From Pseudorhodobacter sp. (GTDB taxonomy: Bacteria > Pseudomonadota > Alphaproteobacteria > Rhodobacterales > Rhodobacteraceae), in assembly GCA_024641255.1 (NCBI GenBank), contig JAHEDL010000037.1, positions 1 through 8,187 of the forward strand: 8,187 nucleotides of DNA, in the 5' to 3' direction. The number at the start of each line of letters is the position of its first letter. Position 1 is the stretch's first letter. A model generated the notes under the pieces. That model was not told the DNA's origin and did not search any database. It saw nothing but the letters and a program-made list of their open reading frames with translations. Both the position numbers and the translations under genes were made by a program. This document shows, one piece after another, positions 4,838 through 8,187 of this stretch.

Positions 4838-6415
4838 ATGGGTATGTGTATGGATTGGTCACTGGTTTTGGCCCTTGTTGCGGCCGCCTCGTTTGCTTCT
4901 GTGCTTGGCATCCTTGCGCTATGGATGTTTCCGCCGCGCCTTATTCCATCCCGTCCCAGCATATTTTCAGAGACGGAACCCAATACGGTGTTTCTGTTTG
5001 ATGGCGATCAACTGATTGATAGCACGCCCAGTGCCCGCGCCTTGCTGCAGGCCAACCCTATTGCGGATGGTGCGTGGCACCGCCTGATGGCGTTTTTGTC
5101 CGCGCGATTTGCTGACGTCGAAGCGCGCTTGTCGCAGTTGCCTTTGGTGGGGGTTGTCGAACTTGTACCGATAAATCCTAAAAGCTCGGTCATTTTGCAG
5201 GCTGAACATGCGGGCGGGTTAACGCGGATCACGCTGGTTGATACGCTGGCCGATGGCGCCGAAACTCGCAGCGATCCGCTGTCGCATCGTGCAATGGCCG
5301 AAGAGTTGGAGCTGCTGCGCGAGACGGTTGCCGCAGCACCGCTGCTGCTTTGGCGCGAAGATGCTTCGTCACAGGTGACTTGGGCCAACGCCGCTTATCT
5401 GACGTATGTGATTGCCGCGATGGAGGAGGGTAAAGGGCTTGGTTGGCCGCTGCCTCGGCTGTTTGGCACTGTGGATGCGGGTGCCCGCGAACAGCGGCAA
5501 AGTCTGGCGATGCCCGGGCAGCCAGTGCTTTGGTTCGATATTCAGTCGCAGCCAGAAGGCGATGGGGTGTTGCTATTCGCCACCCCGGCAGATGCGGCGG
5601 TGCACGCGGAAACCGCGTTGCGCGATTTCATGCAAACCTTGACCAAGACCTTTGCACAGTTGCCGATTGGTTTGGCGATCTTTGACCGTCAGCGCAGGTT
5701 GCAACTGTTCAATCCGGCGCTGTTGGATCTGACGCATTTGCCTGCGGATTTCTTGTCGATGCGCCCATCGATGCTGTCTGTTTTGGATGCCATGCGCGAC
5801 CGCAAAATGTTGCCAGAGCCGAAAGACTATCGCGATTGGCGGCGCCAGATTGTTGATATGGAAAAGGCCGCAGCATCAGGGCTTTATGAAGAAACCTGGA
5901 GCCTGCCAGATGGCCAAACCTATCGGGTGATTGGCCGGCCACACCCGAACGGCGCGCTGGCGTTGATGATTGAAGATATCTCATCCGAGATGCTGCGCAC
6001 CCGCCGCTATCGGGCCGACCTTGAACTAAGTCAGTCGGTGATTGACGAGGTGGATGAGGCGATCGCGGTTTTTTCGCAGTCGGGGCAGTTGGTGATGTCA
6101 AACAACACCTATGCGGCGCTTTGGGGGCATGACCCGGCCGAAAGTCTGGCCGACAGCACGATGCGCAGCTTGTCCTCGCATTGGCGGGCCCATTCGGCGC
6201 CCACGGCGATTTGGGCCGAAGTCGAAGACTATGCCGCCACAATCGGAGATCGTGAACGCTGGCAAGGCGAAGTGCGGCTTCTGGATGGTCGATTGGTGTC
6301 GTGCCGCTTTGCGCCATTGGTCGGCGGGGCCACGCTGGCTTCGTTTCGCCCGTTGCCGCCATCCGAAGCCGGGCAGCCGCGTCTTGCCGAAAGTGCAACT
6401 CTGCGCCGCGCCTGA
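4838..6415 (+). CDS. divL: Membrane-anchored multi-PAS protein, DivL-like, without kinase domains
   Basis: A 525-residue protein with one N-terminal membrane segment (about 8-31) and then PAS-like domains only. I place them at about 46-136, 165-250 (LLLWREDASSQVTWANAAYL), 272-383 (LPIGLAIFDRQRRLQLFNPALLDL) and 400-505 (VIDEVDEAIAVFSQSGQLVMSNNTYAALWG). The first is the least certain. This matches the sensory half of DivL, the CtrA-pathway protein that controls the CckA kinase, but the chain stops where the dimerisation and ATPase domains would begin. The 45 bases to tsaE leave no room for a lost kinase tail. A short DivL of this type is known from Rhodobacter capsulatus, where it affects CtrA and gene transfer agent production. 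Starts at 4838, 4844 and 4850 are all possible; none has a good ribosome site. Could also be called simply a PAS-domain protein. Confidence 0.78.
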   Translation: MGMCMDWSLVLALVAAASFASVLGILALWMFPPRLIPSRPSIFSETEPNTVFLFDGDQLIDSTPSARALLQANPIADGAWHRLMAFLSARFADVEARLSQLPLVGVVELVPINPKSSVILQAEHAGGLTRITLVDTLADGAETRSDPLSHRAMAEELELLRETVAAAPLLLWREDASSQVTWANAAYLTYVIAAMEEGKGLGWPLPRLFGTVDAGAREQRQSLAMPGQPVLWFDIQSQPEGDGVLLFATPADAAVHAETALRDFMQTLTKTFAQLPIGLAIFDRQRRLQLFNPALLDLTHLPADFLSMRPSMLSVLDAMRDRKMLPEPKDYRDWRRQIVDMEKAAASGLYEETWSLPDGQTYRVIGRPHPNGALALMIEDISSEMLRTRRYRADLELSQSVIDEVDEAIAVFSQSGQLVMSNNTYAALWGHDPAESLADSTMRSLSSHWRAHSAPTAIWAEVEDYAATIGDRERWQGEVRLLDGRLVSCRFAPLVGGATLASFRPLPPSEAGQPRLAESATLRRA

Positions 6416-6460
6416 CCTTTCCCGACTTGCGGCGGCGGGCGGGGTGGGTAGACTCGGCGC

Positions 6461-6934
6461 ATGGATACCATTGACTACGCTTCGATCTTTCTTGCCTCGG
6501 AAGAGGATACCGCACGTCTGGGCGCTTGGCTGGCTTTGCACCTGCAGCCCGGTGATTGCGTCTTGCTGGAAGGGCCGATTGGTGCAGGCAAAAGCCACCT
6601 TGCGCGGGCTTTCATCCGCGCCCGTCTGGGCCGCATGGAAGATGTGCCGTCGCCAACCTTTACTCTGGTGCAGACCTATCAGGCCGATGTCGAAATCTGG
6701 CACGCTGACCTGTATCGGCTTTCGCACCCGGATGAGGTGTTGGAACTGGGGCTGGACGAAGCGTTTAACTCTGCCATCTGCCTGATTGAATGGCCGGACC
6801 GTTTGGGCAGGTTTGCCCCCGCGAACGCGTTGCGGCTTACGCTTGCGGCCGAAGGCGAAGGCCGTCGCGCCAGCCTAAGCGGTGCGGGCCATGCCGATTT
6901 GTTCGCCGCGATTGCGCAGGATTGGCCAGCATGA
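6461..6934 (+). CDS. tsaE: tRNA threonylcarbamoyladenosine biosynthesis ATPase TsaE
   Basis: A 157-residue cytosolic P-loop ATPase that, with TsaB and TsaD, is needed for the t6A modification at position 37 of ANN-decoding tRNAs. The length is typical. Visible motifs are Walker A GPIGAGKSH (38-46), the switch-like VPSPTFTLVQTY (62-73), HADLYRL (81-87) and LIEWPDR (108-114), all diagnostic of the YjeE/TsaE family. It starts 45 bases after the DivL-like gene with only a weak upstream purine signal, so it is probably co-transcribed with it. Its stop overlaps the amgK start as ATGA (6931-6934). Neither tsaB nor tsaD is in the window. Confidence 0.96.
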   Translation: MDTIDYASIFLASEEDTARLGAWLALHLQPGDCVLLEGPIGAGKSHLARAFIRARLGRMEDVPSPTFTLVQTYQADVEIWHADLYRLSHPDEVLELGLDEAFNSAICLIEWPDRLGRFAPANALRLTLAAEGEGRRASLSGAGHADLFAAIAQDWPA

Positions 6935-7941
6935 GCGAACGATCGAACCAGATGCAGGCGTTTTTGGCCGCGGCCGGCTGGTCCGATGCCAAAGTGCGGT
7001 TTTTGGCGGGCGACGCCTCTGACCGCAGCTATTTTCGGCTGTCGCGGCAAGGCGCGCGTGCCGTTGTTATGGATGCCCCCCCCGGCAAGGGCGACGATCC
7101 GGCAACGTTCTTGGTCATCGCATCGCATCTGACGGCGCTTGGCCTTTCGGCGCCCCGCTGCTTTGCCCAAGACCTAGAGACGGGGTTTTTGCTGCTTGAA
7201 GACTTGGGCGACGGTATTTACGCCCGCCTGATCGACGCCGATCTTGGTGCCGAGCCTGCGCTGTATAAGCCTGCGGTCGAGGTGCTGGTGCACCTGCAAA
7301 CTCAGGCCTCTGCCGCAGGTCTTGCCAATCTTTCGGCGGCTGATTGGGCCGAAGCCGCCTGCTTTGCGCTGGATTGGTATCGTTTTGCGATCACGGGTGA
7401 ACATGCCGACCCATCAGATTTTCGCAGCATTTTAACCGCTGCGCTGGCGCGTTATGCCGATGGGCCGCGGGTGATGATCTTGCGGGATTATCACGCCGAA
7501 AACCTGCTTTGGCTGCCAGATCGGGCGGGCCTTGCCCGGGTTGGCTTGCTTGATTTCCAATTGGCCCAGATGGGACAGCCCGGATATGACGTGGTGTCTT
7601 TGCTGCAAGATGCGCGGCGCGATGTCTCGTCCGATGTCGAATCCGCGATGATTTCGCATTTCATTGATCTGACAGGCAGCACCGACGCGGCGTTTCGCCC
7701 GGCCTATGCCGTGCTCGGCGCCCAACGTGCGCTGCGCATTCTGGGCATTTTCGCGCGGCTTTGTTTGCATGGCGGCAAGCCCGGCTATATCGCGCTGATC
7801 CCGCGTGTGTGGGCGCAGTTGCAGCGCAACTTAACCGCGCCAGAACTTGCACCGCTTGCTGCGATTTGCAGCAAGCTTTTGCCTGAACCCACGCCAGACG
7901 CTTTGACCAAAATAGGTGCGAAATGCGGCCACTTCCGTTGA
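6931..7941 (+). CDS. amgK: Anomeric N-acetylmuramate/N-acetylglucosamine kinase AmgK (APH-fold)
   Basis: A 336-residue cytosolic kinase of the aminoglycoside-phosphotransferase fold. Such proteins beside a MurU-type nucleotidyltransferase are AmgK, which phosphorylates MurNAc (and GlcNAc) on the anomeric hydroxyl in peptidoglycan recycling. Visible are the nucleotide-loop region [13 protein letters not shown] (25-37), LLLEDLGDG (87-95), the catalytic loop [12 protein letters not shown] (183-194; D186, N191) and the metal-binding [20 protein letters not shown] (206-225; D208). The frame is open back to 6790, but the ATG at 6931, overlapping the tsaE stop, fits translational coupling and the start of conserved sequence. 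MurNAc is inferred from the neighbour, since annotation pipelines often call this protein an aminoglycoside phosphotransferase; resistance is not implied. Confidence 0.88.
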   Translation: MSERSNQMQAFLAAAGWSDAKVRFLAGDASDRSYFRLSRQGARAVVMDAPPGKGDDPATFLVIASHLTALGLSAPRCFAQDLETGFLLLEDLGDGIYARLIDADLGAEPALYKPAVEVLVHLQTQASAAGLANLSAADWAEAACFALDWYRFAITGEHADPSDFRSILTAALARYADGPRVMILRDYHAENLLWLPDRAGLARVGLLDFQLAQMGQPGYDVVSLLQDARRDVSSDVESAMISHFIDLTGSTDAAFRPAYAVLGAQRALRILGIFARLCLHGGKPGYIALIPRVWAQLQRNLTAPELAPLAAICSKLLPEPTPDALTKIGAKCGHFR

Positions 7942-8187
7942 TGCTGTTTGCCGCCGGTTTTGGTACCCGCATGGGGGCTTTGACCGCCAACAGACCAAAG
8001 CCGCTCATCCCCGTTGCCGGACGGCCGCTGATTGATCATGCGCTTGCAGTGGCAGATGCCGCAGGGGTGACGCATACGGTGGTCAACCTGCACTATCTGG
8101 GCGACCAGATCACCGACCATTTACAGGGCCGCAATCTGGCGTTTTCGTGGGAGCGGGAGCAGATTTTAGAAACCGGCGGCGGCTTGA
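7923..8187 (+). CDS. murU: N-acetylmuramate-1-phosphate uridylyltransferase (MurU-like), N-terminal part, cut by window edge
   Basis: The first 88 codons of a sugar-phosphate nucleotidyltransferase that runs off the window. The protein begins [18 protein letters not shown], with the nucleotide-binding signature AAGFGTRM (10-17) and catalytic RPKPL (24-28). LETGGGL is the last sequence seen. In the AmgK-MurU pathway this enzyme turns MurNAc-1-phosphate and UTP into UDP-MurNAc, bypassing GlcNAc-dependent de novo synthesis and the fosfomycin target MurA. It overlaps the end of amgK by 19 bases. A second in-frame ATG at 7941 touches the amgK stop, but 7923 keeps the family's usual N-terminus; AGGTG at 7914-7918 is a modest ribosome site. 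The alternative, a glucose-1-phosphate-type transferase, is less likely beside amgK. Confidence 0.87.
   Translation, partial: MRPLPLMLFAAGFGTRMGALTANRPKPLIPVAGRPLIDHALAVADAAGVTHTVVNLHYLGDQITDHLQGRNLAFSWEREQILETGGGL

Noticed and set aside
6568..6600. TsaE Walker A ending GKSH rather than the more common GKTT
   Set aside because: The essential lysine and hydroxyl residue are kept, and Ser/His here is, as far as I recall, common in Rhodobacterales TsaE. Not a defect.
6098..6785. Long frames on both strands (for example 6111-6785 plus, 6098-6727 minus) across the divL-tsaE junction
   Set aside because: They overlap two well-supported genes in other frames and show low-complexity, Arg/Pro/Trp-rich composition typical of shadow translation.
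6790..6930. 47-residue N-terminal extension of AmgK
   Set aside because: It would overlap most of the tsaE C-terminus and is Arg/Cys-rich shadow sequence; the ATGA overlap at 6931 is the natural start.
6931..7941. Aminoglycoside resistance gene
   Set aside because: The fold is that of APH enzymes, but the overlap with tsaE and a MurU-type nucleotidyltransferase points to AmgK; nothing suggests an acquired resistance cassette.

Overview
The window looks like chromosomal DNA of a Rhodobacterales (Rhodobacter/Roseobacter-type) alphaproteobacterium. The strongest evidence is a complete RegB/RegA (PrrB/PrrA) redox-regulation cluster. It comprises the divergent sensor kinase gene regB, senC (prrC), regA and the H-NS-like gene hvrA, with ahcY nearby, in the arrangement known from Rhodobacter. 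The RegA protein has the family's 184-residue length, and its phospho-acceptor falls at D63. RegB has its phospho-histidine at H225 and its redox cysteine at C265, the positions described for R. capsulatus. Base composition and codon use look even along the window. I see no mobile element, CRISPR array, tRNA, rRNA or integration scar, and no gene-free stretch over 300 bases.

Layout from left to right. Positions 1-844 (minus) hold the N-terminal 60% or so of S-adenosylhomocysteinase, cut by the window edge. Positions 951-1544 (plus) encode a YfbR-like HD-domain phosphohydrolase, divergent from ahcY. A bidirectional-looking hairpin at 1602-1625 separates it from the convergent hvrA (1653-1967, minus). 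Next on the minus strand are regA (2035-2589) and senC (2655-3275), with a structured 65-base gap between them. An 85-base divergent promoter region separates senC from regB (3361-4758, plus). After regB a 79-base gap carries a perfect CtrA-type box. It is followed by a membrane-anchored multi-PAS protein (4838-6415) that resembles DivL without its kinase domains. Then come tsaE (6461-6934), amgK (6931-7941) and the beginning of murU (7923 to the window end), which overlap one another and look like one translation-coupled operon.

How the parts work together. The left and middle genes sense respiratory redox state. RegB reads the quinone pool and a cysteine, RegA is the output regulator, SenC is the copper chaperone for cytochrome oxidase, and HvrA is a nucleoid-associated regulator. 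AhcY clears the S-adenosylhomocysteine left by methyltransferases. The right-hand genes join cell-cycle/CtrA signalling (DivL-like), tRNA t6A modification (TsaE) and peptidoglycan-sugar recycling (AmgK-MurU).

Most of this is recognisable, conserved chromosome, and I do not see a wholly new system. The points most worth a second look are the CtrA box in front of the kinase-less DivL, the mutually exclusive hairpins between senC and regA, and the symmetric, overlapping divergent promoters between senC and regB.
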